From contig JADANN010000044.1 of assembly GCA_018806985.1 (NCBI GenBank), positions 1 to 64,000 on the forward strand: a DNA stretch of 64,000 nucleotides, read 5' to 3'. Position numbers and translations under genes: made by a program. The notes under the pieces were generated by a model. It was given only the letters and a program-made list of their open reading frames with translations. It searched no databases and was not told the DNA's origin. Position 1 is the stretch's first letter. Each line of letters begins with the position of its first letter. Source of the stretch: Angiostrongylus vasorum (lineage: Eukaryota > Nematoda > Chromadorea > Rhabditida > Metastrongylidae). Positions 20,261 to 32,649 of this stretch are shown here, piece after piece.

Positions 20261-23031
20261 GTGATCCGTGGTGAAAAGGTCCCGTCACGAAATGTCGGCG
20301 GCGTAGGCATTGTCGTCCACCCGTCCATTGTCCATCTCGTCGACACATACGAGATCCTTTCCCCTCGCATAGCCGTCCTCCGTCTTCAACTGTCGCATCA
20401 TAAGAAGATCACTATCATCAACTGCTACTCACCGACCGACGCAGCTGATGAGTACGAATTAAATGCGTTTCTACTACCAGTTGGAGGAAGTCATCTGCCA
20501 TGATAAAGCATATTATAAATTTGTTTTCGGAGACTTCAACGCTAGAATAGGAAAGGCCAACGAGAGCGAATGCAGGATAGGAGATTTTGGATTAGGAGAA
20601 AGAAATGAGAATGGGAACCGTCTCGTAGGACTCCTGTCAGCAGCACGTCTCTTCCATGGAAACTCGTTTTTCCAGAAGAAAGAAAGCCGCCGCTGGACAT
20701 AGGAGTCTCCCAACGGCATGACTCATGCGGAGATCGACCATATTCTGACAAACAGAAGATGGTGCCTACTTGACACATCGGTAGTCCCGTCATTCTGCAC
20801 TGGTTCCGATCACCGCCTTCTTAGCGCCAAGATTCGATTCAGCCACAAACTGGAAAGGAACTCTCTTCATCGACCACGAAGAAAAAGTCTAGCTGTAAAC
20901 GACGAGAACATTCTGAGCGAAGTCCTATCCAAACGTGACTGGCAAATTAAAGAAGACCCGACCGAAGACTACGAGCTGCTTGTCGAAGGACTGAAAAGCT
21001 GTGCCGAATTCGCCTCAGTTCCTCAAGCAAGAAGATCGGATCGCATCTCCATCACTACGAAGGAGTTGCTCGAAAAGAGAAGGAAACTGAAGCCTGATCC
21101 TACTGCAACACGCTTAACATGGTTAGTAATAAATGCCAGCTGCAGAATAGCTTTGCATGAAGATCTACAACGGTACAAGCAGAAGAAACTACTAGAAGCA
21201 GCAGAGAAAAAGAAGCAGTCTGAAAAAATGCCGTCGGGGACATTATAATGTTCCGCTGTCAGCCCTGATGAACGAAGATGGGATTGTCAAAAGTTCCCGC
21301 CATGATATGGAATTAATAGCGGAAACGTTCTATACCAACCTTTTCCGTTCCCCAATACCCGTCCCGGACTCTAATATCCCCTGGTCGAGGGAAAAACCAC
21401 CTGGAATTCTTCCGTCGGAGGTTCGAGTTGCGATAGAAAGCATGAAAAGCAGCACAGCTCCAGGACCCGATAATATTACTGCCGATTTCCTTAGAGCTGG
21501 AGGCCACAATTTACATGTACTTCTCGCAAATCATATGACAGCCTACCTTCAAAAGGGAAAAAATCCCAGACCAGTGGATGACGTCGCGTGCGATTATCCT
21601 GCCCTAACAAAGGTGACTGAAGGGCTGTTCGTAACTAACGTCCCACATGCGTGTTGAGTGTACTCCACAAGCTCTTCACGAAGATTATCCTCTTGCGCAT
21701 GTCAAGGACATTGGATGAAGCGCAACCAGTCGAGCAAGCAGGATTTCGGGAAAGGATTCTGCTGTATGGACCACATCCAAACGGTGTCCAGGGTCACCGA
21801 AGTTTGTCGGGAATACCACTTGCCTCTAGTTCTAACCTTTGTCGACTATGAAAAAGCGTTTGACGGTGTCGAAACGAATGCAATCGAATCAGCGCTCGTC
21901 GACCAATTAGTGGACCCGTCCTACATAAGAACTCTGTGCTACTGTTATCGGAACTGCACTACGAAAATACAGCTTTTCCATCGACCTCTTACCATACCCA
22001 TAGGAAAAAGGGGTTCGACAGGGTCGACACAATATCGCCAAAGCTGTTCAGTGCCGCACTGCAGTGGATAATGAAGTCACTCGATTGGGATGAGAAAGGC
22101 ACACGTATTGATGGAAAATTCCTATCAAAGCCTTCGTTTTGCCGATGACATTGTCATCTTCTCAAGAAGTACTAGCGAAGCAGAGATGATGATCAACGAG
22201 CTCAACGAAAGCGAGGAAAAAGATCGGACTTCGCATAAAATCGGAAAGAAGACCCAGTTCATGAAAAACCCATGGTGCGAAGGCGAAAAAATTGAATTGG
22301 ATGACTCTCTCATTGCAGAGACCACCTCGTACGTATACCTTGGGCGATCAATGAACATGGAAAACAACATGAAGGGAGGGAACTAGATAGAAGAAGGAGA
22401 GCAGCTTCGGCCGCATTCGGGTCCTCTCAAAGGAAGCCCACCGACCAACTGAAGGACCCGAAAATCCGCGCTCATCTCTTCGATTCTACGGTCCTCCCAG
22501 CGCTCTGTTATGCTGCGGAGACGTGCGGAGAATACTTCAACTACGTTAAGAATGATTCGCACTGCTCACAGAGAGCTCGAGCGATGTCTTCTGAAATATA
22601 ACCGGCACTCTCAATATCTAGCCGGAATGCGAAGCTCTGACCTTCGAAAATCTGTCACATCTTCGAGATCCAGGAGATTATACATCGATAGCGAAACATA
22701 GATGGGCCGGTCACATAATGAGAAGAACGGACGACAGATGGACGAAAAGAACAGTAGAGTGGACTCCAAGAGAATGCAAACGTCTCCCAGGAAGACCACC
22801 TACACGTTTGGGCAGACGTGTTCGTAAACAAAGTCAATCAGCTGTACCCGCAGCTGCAGTTGTTTTACATATCACGGTACGAGACTCGCAAATGCGCTAC
22901 CATGCTCGAACAAGACCACCACCATGGACTACGATTGCGATAGAAAGGAACGAATAGCATATGTGCTGGGGTCCGCACAGCTCGTGAAGACGGACCGTCC
23001 AAGTAAGTAAGTAATTAAGTAAGTAAGTACC
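20235..23031 (+). mobile_element. RTE-type LINE, near complete coding length but broken, with tail
   Basis: Domains in order on the plus strand. Apurinic-type endonuclease: [13 protein letters not shown] (about 20295), [11 protein letters not shown] (20410), [10 protein letters not shown] (20523), then GSDHRLLSAKIRF (20806). Reverse transcriptase: RHDMELIAETFYTNLFRS (21300), STAPGPDNITADFLRAGG (21453), LTFVDYEKAFDGVET (21833), FADDIVIFSRS (22137). C-terminal domain: YVYLGRSMNMENNM (22330), then RRTDDRWTKRT (22720). Breaks: a shift near 20490, a stop at 20702, shifts near 21240, 21585, 21655 and around 22010 (where the RQGD box is disrupted), and more in the C-terminus. It ends with AAGT repeats (23007-23030), the short-repeat tail expected of RTE. 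No intact protein. Confidence 0.88.
23005..23031 (+). repeat. AAGT tail of the RTE
   Basis: AAGTAAGTAAGTAATTAAGT and one more unit, immediately after the RTE 3' end. Confidence 0.8.
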
Positions 23032-23089
23032 TCTAACTCTAAAACCATGTGCTTGAAAAACCATGTGCTTGAATGTTGCACTAAAACTC

Positions 23090-23760
23090 AGAGATTTCAA
23101 TTATACTCAATCTCCGGCTCCTTTCCGAAGTTCTCATTGGCGTAGATTTTTCAGAATATATTTCATCATCACTACCAAGGGGAGTACTTCATCGAATGTT
23201 ATGCTTCCTAGCTAGATGTTCTTCTCTGTAAGATTATTTAGGCAGATATATATCGATTATTAATCCCCATGTTTATGTAAAGTAGGTCGTTTTGTGTTAT
23301 TTCCTAGAGCAGTTGAATTTTTGAGCACTGAGACTAAAAAATAAATGATTCGTATTTTGTGTTTTTCAGTCCCAACAATTGTAATTCTTCCGAGCACATC
23401 GATTATCGGAAGACACCACTAAGCAGGAGAGAAGTAATAGGGCAAGATCTTTAAAAATGTTTGGAAAAATTAATGAGATATAGGGCCAAGCAAGTTTTAA
23501 CGAATGCACAATGCAACGGTTGGTTGTGAAGATTTCGTGAAGGCGAAATTCGACGGTGAAGGACGAGGAGGCCCCAAATTCGTTTTACAATTAATGGCGA
23601 CCAAAACGAAGCCTTTAATGGAAGCAAATACGTGCACGGTTCTTCGGAAACTTGAAAGAGAACTCAAAGGCGCCCTCACTGCTACGGAGCATCTGAGGAA
23701 CTCAAAGAGCCGAGGAAGGTCGAGAAGTAGATGACGCAAGAACTGCATGGAAGTCAATGA
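23090..23760. repeat. Dispersed repeat with a 65-76 codon frame (copy 1)
   Basis: Partner at 61030-61620, same orientation. The left part resembles the PLE GIY-YIG region on the minus strand. The right part holds a plus-strand frame (23504-23734) ending ALTATEHLRNSKSRGRSRSR; the partner (61393-61590) ends ALTATEHLRNSKSRGGSRSR. N-terminal portions are out of frame with each other. No family recognised. Confidence 0.45.
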
Positions 23761-23883
23761 AATCTTTTAAGACACCGTCGGAGCGTTTCGCTGTGTAGTC
23801 ATAACGACTGGTTTCTTAAATGCGTTGCGATTTGTGACAAAAAAAATTGATTCCCCTACGACATCCTGGGAGCAAACCGCCTC

Positions 23884-24098
23884 AGCATCATTGGAGGTGA
23901 CTGAATGCACACCTAGCCTTTAACAATGATTGGCGATGGCCTAGATGTATAGCACCAATGCTACTTTCCTCTCAAAGAACGCTGGCACCAATTTACTGAT
24001 CCCGGAGGGATAGAAAGGGTTGGTGAGCCGGGCAGTTGGAGATCGATCCCATGTGTGATGCAAACGGCCTTCGACCAATGCGCCACACGTCCTTTGAT
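23884..24098 (-). repeat. SINE-1 copy (block B)
   Basis: Minus-strand A-box region TGTGGCGCATTGGTCGAAGG and B-box GGGATCGATCTCC. Left boundary of block B. Confidence 0.65.
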
Positions 24099-24129
24099 GA
24101 AACAATTACGGGAGATAATTACGTCCACC

Positions 24130-24790
24130 AAGTCGGTAAAATCTATTGGAAGCTTTAACTTTTTCGCCTCTCATTGTTCAAAACAAAGCGACCAGTAACT
24201 CTCCACGATAATGCGCGGAACATTCCTCCTTGAATTTGAACTCTGAATATTTGGGGATTTACGCAAAATGCTTCAAGGCTTTCCGCACTGTTTTCTCGGA
24301 TTTCTGTGAGAGGATGGTAGCTTTTACTTGATAATCCTCCCTATTATCTCTTTGTATCGTGTGCGTACATACTAGAGTATTTGGTTTAACGTTAGATTTA
24401 ACAACTAGATGTTCTTTTACACGACTGCAGAATGGTCTACACGTTTTTTTATGACTAGGTATAGGAAGGCAGATGTCGGTAATTCTACTTACGCCGCTAA
24501 GTAACCGATGGCTTTGAGTCTGTAGCATTTGCCACTTTCCCCCATTCCGCGTTTCAATTACCAGTATTTGTCTTTAGAATACTTTTTCGGGCCCATGGGC
24601 GGTAATGGAAAGGGTCTTCAAGATGTTTCTCCACTATCCCAACATCTAGCTGAAAAAGTTCTTTCTACAAAATCTCCACTCTCGTCACGAATTGGTAGCC
24701 TAATAGTTTCTCATTTTTGCAAATCATTGAACCTGCTGCGTAACACCATTTTGTGCTGCTGTGATTTAGGACTTAACTTTCTTTAGTGAT
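24130..24790 (-). mobile_element. Internally deleted PLE, block B copy
   Basis: Minus strand frame 24528-24259 contains NVKPNTLVCTHTIQRDNRED and SEKTVRKAL from the GIY-YIG tail. The adjoining 24530-24790 matches the PLE N-terminal region at DNA level. RT core missing, as in blocks A and C. Confidence 0.6.
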
Positions 24791-24799
24791 AATGGTTGA

Positions 24800-26740
24800 G
24801 GAAGTTTTACAGTTTTGCCTGCAAATATGCCAATATTTGCATCTAATTCGCCGTTGAGATCTCGTTGTGAAAACAACGCACGGAGGAAAAGGAGGTTGAT
24901 GGTGACGCCACTACTTCTTGTTTATTGTTCATTAACGTCTCTAGTCAGGCATTGTTACGAAGTAGATCTTTGACGCTCTTGTGAACTTCATGGGATCATA
25001 CGCACAGTTTTTTTCAGAAATAGGCTGATGTCGTGAGAGAATTGGACCCAATTCTACTAACGTGATCGCATGATCAGGGCGATTTATACCTCCTTACACG
25101 GTCACCCTTGAGTTTTCCATGTTATTGACCCTAGTTTATCTCTTGCTGCTCCCTTGAAAGGCGTTTCTTTGCCTTGTTAAAGCTGTTTAATGCGAATTGT
25201 TCAGTAGATTTTCGAACCTTTTGCTCAACAAATAGTATGGTAAAATGGTACACGTTCCTATGATTCGCTAGAGACTCCCTGTATTAAAGAATTAGAAGTA
25301 CTCTATCTCAAGGTGGCAAATTTTCCTAAGTTTCTGGTGAGGTCTGCAGTTGACTGCGCTGAATACTATGGAATATGCTAACTTTTTCCTTATCGCCTGT
25401 TCTTTATTCATGGCAGACGGCATGTGAAGTTCAACCACAAGCACGCTGAAACATGAGTAAAAGTGGGGGCCTAAGGTGGCTTCGGCTTCTTTGTTGGATG
25501 CAACTGCTAACCGCCTCCCATTTTGACTCACAGAACACAGTCGGAGTCCATGCCCTGGATCCATCTGCGCCTCAGGTGAGCAAAGGTCACTTTTGGTCCG
25601 CGACTAACCCCCTCCGCCATCTGGGGACTAGCCAAGTTGCCTCGCGACTAACCGACAAGAGAACCCTCTGTGAGTGCGATCGTGATTACTACGGATGTCT
25701 CCTTGGAGTAAATACAGATTTCATTCTTCTGCCTTTACACAAATTTCCGTCGAAAATTTCTTGATGAAAACGTCCTCTATAGAAACTCTATGCACAGATA
25801 TCTCCGTTTCCGGAAAGTAACACGACTTTAAAGAATTTTTGAGTGCTTCAATGAACAGAAAGAGTGCAAAAAGTCGGTACTGGGATGTTTCTTATTACGG
25901 CAGAAATAAAGCAATAGGCTACTTAGTTACATGCTTTGTAGAGATTCCCATTTGAATGCCAAGGTGTTTCTGGATTGATTTCAAGAAATGTGCAACTCTC
26001 AACTGAACACTTGGTGAATGTGGCATTTTACTGCACTGGCCGAAGTTCGCTTTGTACGGTACCGCACTAAGAAGTTAATGGGGAATGCTGTGGCAAATCG
26101 GCTCATTGATTAGGAATTCAGCGAAAGCAACAAGGAACTGCTTATTCATCTTTATTCAGCGTTCATAAAAAACTCATAACAGGGCCAACATTGCATTCGA
26201 TTCGTCATCCTCGAAACATCAAAACAGAGTTTGTTACATTCGATGTCGGAGAATTATCGGCAGTGTTTTGGTGATGAGAGGAATCTTCACCTTCGTCAGC
26301 TAATTCGTTCCCTACCGTAGTGAAGTTCACCTTTTAAAGGATACGCTTTACAGAACAATTACCCATTCTGAGTAGGCGTAGCCGTCAGCAAGAATTTTTC
26401 AAAACCCGTGTCGAAGCCGTCGTGCGATACACAGCAATTTTGTGAACTCAAGAACGAGTTCTACTGCCATCCACTGACGAAAGTGCAGGAAACGTGTTGA
26501 GAGCAGCTGTGCAGTTCTTTTTCTCGTAAGATGTAGCTAAACATCCACTCAAACGCTGTTTTCGGTAAACAATTACGGATTACTTGAAAAAGGCCTTTGA
26601 AAAGTCAAAGAGCAGCAAAAATATCTGCCTCACTGACTTCACCCACGGGAAAAGTGCTGAATGCCTAATCTGTTGTTGCTCTGTGAATAATCGTTTCCAG
26701 AAGATAGGAAAATTCTTCTCGCTCGAGTATACGGTATTTG
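24800..26740. other. Block B spacer, no gene recognised
   Basis: Counterpart of 4561-7590 with about 990 bases (A 6455-7442) missing near 26590. Contains the frameshifted remnant of the minus-strand exon described at 6190-6517 (here about 26330-26590). Confidence 0.4.
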
Positions 26741-26761
26741 CTTAGATTTTAGGAGCCGAAA

Positions 26762-29057
26762 ATGAATAGCATCGCAAACGTGGCGAAAATTCTGGGCTTT
26801 TCTCATTTCGCTGCAAGCCATAGTTTCGACAGTGTTGGGATGTGGATCTGATGCCACCCGGTCAAGGTATTGAATACAAAGTTGTCATTGCAGTAAACAC
26901 CTTTCCCAGTCTTAGATTTAAACTCGTCAGCGTTAGACAGACTGAGTAGATCTAGCTCTTCATCACTATTCAAGAGTTGTTTTCAATGCGAACTTTTCCA
27001 TAAAAATATTCTTGATTTTAAGTCGCAGAAGAAGAAAAGGAAATGGAGCCGCAGAGAAATAAGTTCAACAGAATTTATTTTAAAATTTTAATTAATCGCA
27101 GCAAAACTACGGAATCTGTTGCAGCAAGCACTAGGAACTTTAACCTGACCGGCTTCACCTTGCCTACAGCAATGGTTTTCTCCACCATGGCCGGTGTCCC
27201 TGCCCGAGTTCCTGGCATTGCAACTAGCATGGCGGGAGCTCAGGCATTTGTATCACGCATTGTAATGCAAGCAGTGAGTTCATAAGTCAGCCTTCAAGCT
27301 TTTCTTTTTGCTGTTTCTGGATGGGTGAAGGAGACAAATTTAAATTTCCAGAAATTTCGTCGGCGTTTCAGTTTCGCACACGGTTTTTTAACTATCATGC
27401 ATTTTAATTTGGTTGAAAAAAGCTTTAATAGAAATCCTACCAGCTACTGAAGAAGTTTGTTCTTGAGGTGATTGATGTTCTGGAACGGCAAGGTCGTGGT
27501 GCTGGCCTCTCTGATGCCATAATCGCAATCATTTTGGGTCAGCTCACTGTTCAGATCAATTATACTCCGTTAGAGTGCAAGGAAGTAGCCGTTAACCAAA
27601 GATCCAGCAATGGGATTGTAAGTCTTTAACTTCTAACATCCATTCCGTGCCGTTAACATGTAAGGCTTAAGGGCATTTAGACTGCCTACAATTTACTCAA
27701 TGCTGTTTCGAAAATGGTCTAAATTTAGACAGAGATGTGGAAATGAATTAGCTGTGAGAGAAAAGGTTTAATGTCATTCGTTTGTCGAAATTTTTTTTCA
27801 AATTTTCTAAAGAGTAAGTCCCTTCAGAGCAATATATACACTGAGTTTTTTGACTATTATTAATGCCATTATTACCAACGCTATCGAAATTTGTTGTTGC
27901 TATTGTCGTTAGTATTATTGCCAGCGCTTTTTACGCCTTATTATTCTTATTAATGGTCAAAGTCAGTAGGATGGCGTTAGTGATACTCATCATCACCAGC
28001 ACGGTGCTGGCTGGACTCCGCCCCGGGATCACAAAGTCTTTCTTCTCTCTGGGGTGAAGAAATTGGTATTAGACTTGTCCCCACCCAGTCTTTCGTTCAA
28101 ATTCACTCACGAATGCTCTAAGCTACCCTGGAATTTGAGGTAGAAACAAGTTTACCAGCGCTTAACGTTATTTAAGAAAGCGAAAAAAAATGTCAAAGAG
28201 GAGTCTAAGCTGCATGAAAACCACAATATCTTCCTGGCGGATGTTTACGAAGAAAAGCAAGGAATGCCAAAAAGTGCTAGCATCCAGGCAATACATGATG
28301 TCATGTCCTGTCACTGGTAGTGCACTACTCAGACTCTCCAGCATCACGCTTCCATCACCAGCCGTCGTGTTGTTCTTTCCAAGCAAAATGAAGTAAACCA
28401 GGAAAAAAAATGTTTAGCATATGCTACCACCTCTTCAAAGGGGATGGTGATGGAGTGAATTCTGCGGAAGGTGTCGTCATCGTTCAATCCTCCTCCAGCA
28501 AAAGCACGTTTTACAAAAATTCTTGAAGTCGACGTAGTTTTCGTTCACTTTCAAAGCATTGTCATTGAAACCATTTGAATATTTAGTACAAACATTCTTG
28601 AATAAGTGAGACACAAGTCGGAGAAAAACGGGAAAAATCACTGACGAAAACTAAGTTTCGTGTTTGATTGACTCTTTAATGGTTGCAAACGTTCGAATAA
28701 AAAAGTTACTTGCAGTTACTGAGAGTCGATATGATGCCACACTGCATCATCGTCGGCAACACGGTGACTTCATTATGCACTGAAGTGGGAGCGGATATGT
28801 GTAACATAAATATGAACATGAATATCGGAGCCATTCCTCCTCAGCATTTGTCAATTTCTGGAAGCCTCACGGTTTGAATTGCTCTTTTTTCTGCAAAAAT
28901 TCGTTTTAAAAGAAAGAGAACTGTCTAGACCACAAACATCATCATGGCGAACTGGTCCAGAGAGATGTGGCAAAGTGTGGTTGACAGAGCGGTTCGAATG
29001 CTGGCATCGGGTCCATTTGGAGCGAACTTCTTCTCGGCATTTGCGACCGTCACCTAA
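26762..29057 (+). pseudogene. Five-exon secreted-protein gene, copy B (exon 1 broken)
   Basis: Exons by comparison with copy C: 26762-26866, 27125-27273, 27468-27617, 28716-28871, 28929-29057. Exon 1 has two extra bases (around 26796 and 26850): the signal peptide frame is lost and a TGA follows 29 codons. Exon 2 is intact. Exon 3 has two extra bases near its end (AACCAAAGATCC and ATGGGATT), but exon 4 begins with a segment whose length restores the frame, so exons 3, 4 and 5 still read through (GADMCNINMNMNIGAIPPQH, then LSISGSLT and TTNIIMANWSREMW) to the TAA. All splice sites, the trans-splice-type acceptor (ends 26752) and AATAAA (29087-29092) are kept. Most likely a young pseudogene; exon 1 could also reflect assembly error. 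Confidence 0.7.
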
Positions 29058-29099
29058 AACGCGATCTGAACTGCAAAACCGTCTGGAATAAATTGCGCA

Positions 29100-30788
29100 T
29101 TTATGTGAACTTTTCCAATTAAACTCCAGAAAAATAATAAATTATTGGACGACAGATGTGTTCAATGAGTAGATTTTTGTGGAAAAAAAGAGTTTGCAAT
29201 GTGATGAATAGTTAGTGCTTTCCTTATGGGCCGATTGAAAAATTCGTACTTAAAAAGTGGCGTAGGGAAATATTGTTGTTCATAATCGAAGAAAAAATGC
29301 TCATATCTGATATGCTCATATCCTGACTTCACAATTGGCTAAAAAGGAACTCGTGAAAAGAGGAATATTGGGATGAAATAGTGAAAGATTGGGAATGAAA
29401 TAGTTCTATTGTGATGTTCTATGAAAATGGGTTTACCGTAGCTCATCAGGTCAGAGGTGCGTGGCAATTTATAACAGATGTGGTTCGTTCCCGCACTTCG
29501 AGTTGCGAGCGTCTGGAAGTTGTTGCCAAAATTGACTGCATGGGTGAAAGTACTGACTTCACTTATTGATAGGAGAATGCGAGTCATTGTATGGGTCAAA
29601 TAATCATCAAACCATCTCCGGGATGTTTCTTGAAATCAAATGCTTAATACATGGAGATGCTTATCAGCGCTGAACACTTGACCCTCTGTCGTTATGGAAA
29701 TATTTCATAAATTAAGAAAAGAAATGCATTCGCCCTCTCGTCGGGAAATGGTTTCATAGCTTTCATGGAGCTATGAGTGTTGTATGTCTGTTCGACAGCG
29801 CTGCTTGGATAGCGTTTAGAAAGGTACGTGTCTACTTATATCATTTTCCTCCATCTTTTACACGTTCCGCTCCTCGTCATCTTTCGATTTTCTTCGCCCT
29901 CGATATTTGCCATGGTGTTAAAAGAGCTTTCGAGGGCATCCACATTTTGGTGCTCATGAATTATCATAAACACGTATGCCTTTTCGTAATTGCCTTTTCC
30001 CACAACCGCTGTGAAAAATGATAAGCAAAAATGGAAGTGAAAAACACCCGACCTTCGCAGTGACGTTATGGCACGGATCATATGCGAAACCCCTGCTTGA
30101 CTTAACCATTTCCTAATGCCGCGAATCAACAGAATTCAGAATCGTAGAATCAAACATCTTCGTGTGGACGGAAGTGAGAAATGCTAGCATCTTGTGCTCT
30201 CGTAATACTTCACCTCCCTTTATTTTGTCTCGATATACTTTGCTGTGCACCATTTTACCACTTTGGGTATTATCCCGTCTTGATGGCTCCTGCACAGCTT
30301 CTTAGCGATGAGATAGCATGTCGATCTTCGTATGAGGAGCTGTTGGAAGGACACATCCTGCCTGCCATGGAAAATCACTCATTCTACTCCTCCTGCCATT
30401 ATTCTTAATCTGTTTCCACGCCTGTTTTTTAACGGTCAACACTATAGTCTAGTGTGATTTCTGGAGTTCATACTGTATCAAATACATCAATCATTTCAAC
30501 GGCAATCTTTTCGAAATAACTGTGATGTTTTCAGGACGGAAGGATTTTTTGAAAAATGCGTTCTAATCTTAATGGAGACTAGAATTACCTAACGGTGGTT
30601 TTTCGTTTTTGCAGTCTCGTATTCTTTTGTCCTAACGGCTGCAGCTAGACCTGTCTAGAGCTCTCAAAATTTCTTGCTAGAAGTAGAAATAATGTATACG
30701 TTAAAGATGTGTAGACGAGTACTGGGAAGAATATCCCACTTGTTCAGAAGAAAATTGAACCAGGAGAAATTTGAGCCTTTCACTGAGT
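29100..30788. other. Block B sequence without recognised gene
   Basis: Counterpart of 9900-12510 but without the PLE insertion of block A. Minus frame 30129-29836 (NYEKAYVFMIIHEHQNVDAL) is open only here; A and C are shifted. Not called. Confidence 0.35.
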
Positions 30789-30867
30789 TCACGATTTCTT
30801 CCAAATCACTTCACCATCCTCATCTATCGTTTCAAGTTTGATATCTTCAGCAGAATTTATTTTCGTC
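30789..30867 (-). other. Conserved short frame, block B copy
   Basis: Same terminal peptide (AEDIKLETIDEDGEVIWKKS) as in A and C; one extra A near the start breaks the upstream reading. Confidence 0.3.
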
Positions 30868-30949
30868 ATAACCTCACTAAAAACTGCTGTATTAAATCGA
30901 GACTAATTTTCTACTTATATGCGTTATATCGCCCATAATAATAGCACGA

Positions 30950-31200
30950 TGGCTAGACATCCAGACATTAATCTGGTTCCCCTTTTTTTACACGATGTGA
31001 CATTACATATTGGGCGCATCTTAGCACTTCTTGCATTCCCTTAATTCTTTTACATCCATAATCGTTGGTCTTCGGATTTCCATTTGACTTCAACTCCTTC
31101 TCATGGATTTCGCTCCCCTCCCAGGTTATCGTTGAGTGCTATTCTTGTAGATCCTCCCTGAAGCCCCTGGGTTAACCGTAAAAGGGCGTATCCGATTTTC
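30950..31200 (-). repeat. SINE-3 copy (block B)
   Basis: Minus strand, matches 12640-12960 and 45100-45400 with small deletions. Confidence 0.55.
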
Positions 31201-31332
31201 GTTAGAGGTAGTGGTCAAATGTTGTGCATTGCAGGAAGTGAGGTAATCCCAGGCAAGTATGGTGCCAATTTCTCGCGCTCACGAAGATGGAATCCTTAGA
31301 AGGCATCGCGAGGAAGAAGGAAGCTGTAACAG

Positions 31333-31376
31333 CACTGCTCTGAGGAAGGCGAAATCGCCTAAACGTCAGCCACCGA
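31333..31376 (+). ncRNA. Hammerhead-like motif, GAAA mutated
   Basis: CTGAGGA and the GGCG/CGCC stem are kept, but GAAA reads TAAA. Probably inactive copy of the 13084-13126 motif. Confidence 0.5.
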
Positions 31377-31469
31377 TTAACAACACGAACAGCAACGACA
31401 ACAACAACGATAACGACAATGAAAACCTACACCACATCAGCTTAAGAAGATCAATTTATATGATCGTAT

Positions 31470-31620
31470 AGATAAATAGCTTCAATGATGCTGAGATAAC
31501 TGCAAAACTCCGGACCGCAGGTGTCTGCGGTGGGGAACGAACGCGCTATTGTCCTTTCCGGAGAGTAACGCGCTCACCAACATACCTTACGGGTCCTTCG
31601 TTTCGCCTGCCCAACCAAGT
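31470..31620 (-). repeat. SINE-2 fragment
   Basis: GATGCTGAGATAACTGCAAA followed by the GGTGTCTGCGGTGGGGAACG segment; 3' end lost at a junction near 31620. Confidence 0.6.
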
Positions 31621-31679
31621 AACGGGAGAGACGACGACTGCATGAGTTCGGATACAGTGCGCCTTACCGCTTTTTAAAG

Positions 31680-32000
31680 CACGGGAAACGAATACCTTAG
31701 TGAAATGAGTTGACCTCTGCCTTCGTATAGAAGAGCACCTAGCCAACAAATGTAGAGGTGAAACCAACTACTCCACCAAGCGAACATGGTGTGCAGAGAC
31801 ATAGCGGGGAAATTTCGAAGCAAAAGTCGCTATCCCTAGCATAGGAATCCAAAATATGAGAGCGTTAGACTCTTAAAATGTTTAGATAAACTCCAAAAGT
31901 CCAAAAATGAATTACAAAGAGAAGTGCCTCATGATCACTTGTGATCTCGCGCCTTTTCTCAAATCGACATTTTGACCTGGGCCACACAAATCCCTCACCC
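31680..32000 (+). mobile_element. PLE GIY-YIG C-terminal remnant
   Basis: DNA similarity to the GIY-YIG end of the PLE at 63650-63890 (GAATACCTTAGTGAAATGAG, then AGAGACATAGCGGGG). Many stops. Confidence 0.5.
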
Positions 32001-32084
32001 ATGAAAGACTCCGTACGGCTCGTATCGAATGATGACTGGAGGAAGTGGAGAATGACAAAACGATGAAATGTATGAAATATTCAC

Positions 32085-32265
32085 GATTTTAACTTATTAT
32101 TTACTGCCTACTCTTTTTAATGGCAGGTCAATCCCTCTGACGAGTGATTAGTGATGGCGAAGATCGAAAGAACTAGCTGAGAGGCAGGCGAAACGAAGGA
32201 CCCGTATGGTCTGGTGGTGAACGCGTTACTCCCGGAAAGGACAGTAGTGCGTTCGTTCCACCATT
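32085..32265 (+). repeat. SINE-2 fragment
   Basis: TACTCTTTTTAATGGCAGG joined directly to the 3' half (GGCGAAACGAAGGACCCG...GTGGTGAACGCGTTACTC); middle missing. Confidence 0.65.
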
Positions 32266-32279
32266 ACTTTTTTATTTAT

Positions 32280-32645
32280 TTCATTTGATTTAGCGGAATT
32301 CACATCGACTGTGCCGATCCCATCACTTCTCCCATTCAATTCGTTTCTTCGCATCCATCATCTGCGAAGACCTTCCAATTTCACGTGTGGCTTCGATTCC
32401 TGTTTGCGGATTTTCATTTTATCTTGAAGCTCTTGGAATGCTGGTCGAACGATTTTTCCTAGACTCCTGAGATAGCCGGGCTAGAGCGTTGCCAGTTGGA
32501 TTCCAGAGAGTGATTGCTTTCCCGAGACAAGTCCGTTACCAATTTCCCTACCACTGGGCGGGTTGAGGGAATGGGTTGACCCTTAACCGGAATCGAAACT
32601 AGCACCATGGTTCCAATGACGGGCTCACTACCACCGTGCTATCAG
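32280..32645 (-). repeat. SINE-3 with clear tRNA-like head
   Basis: Minus strand starts GACTGATAGCACGGTGGTAG (A-box) and has TTTCGATTCCGG (B-box) about 35 nt on; the body continues to about 32280. The best preserved head of this family in the window. Confidence 0.68.
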
Positions 32646-32649
32646 TCCC

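Noticed and set aside
26762..26866. Copy B exon 1 as a functional start
   Set aside because: Two extra bases shift the signal peptide frame and lead to a stop after 29 codons.
30181..30408. Secreted-protein-like frame in block B
   Set aside because: Starts like a signal peptide, but block A has a frameshift at the same place and block C lacks the region.
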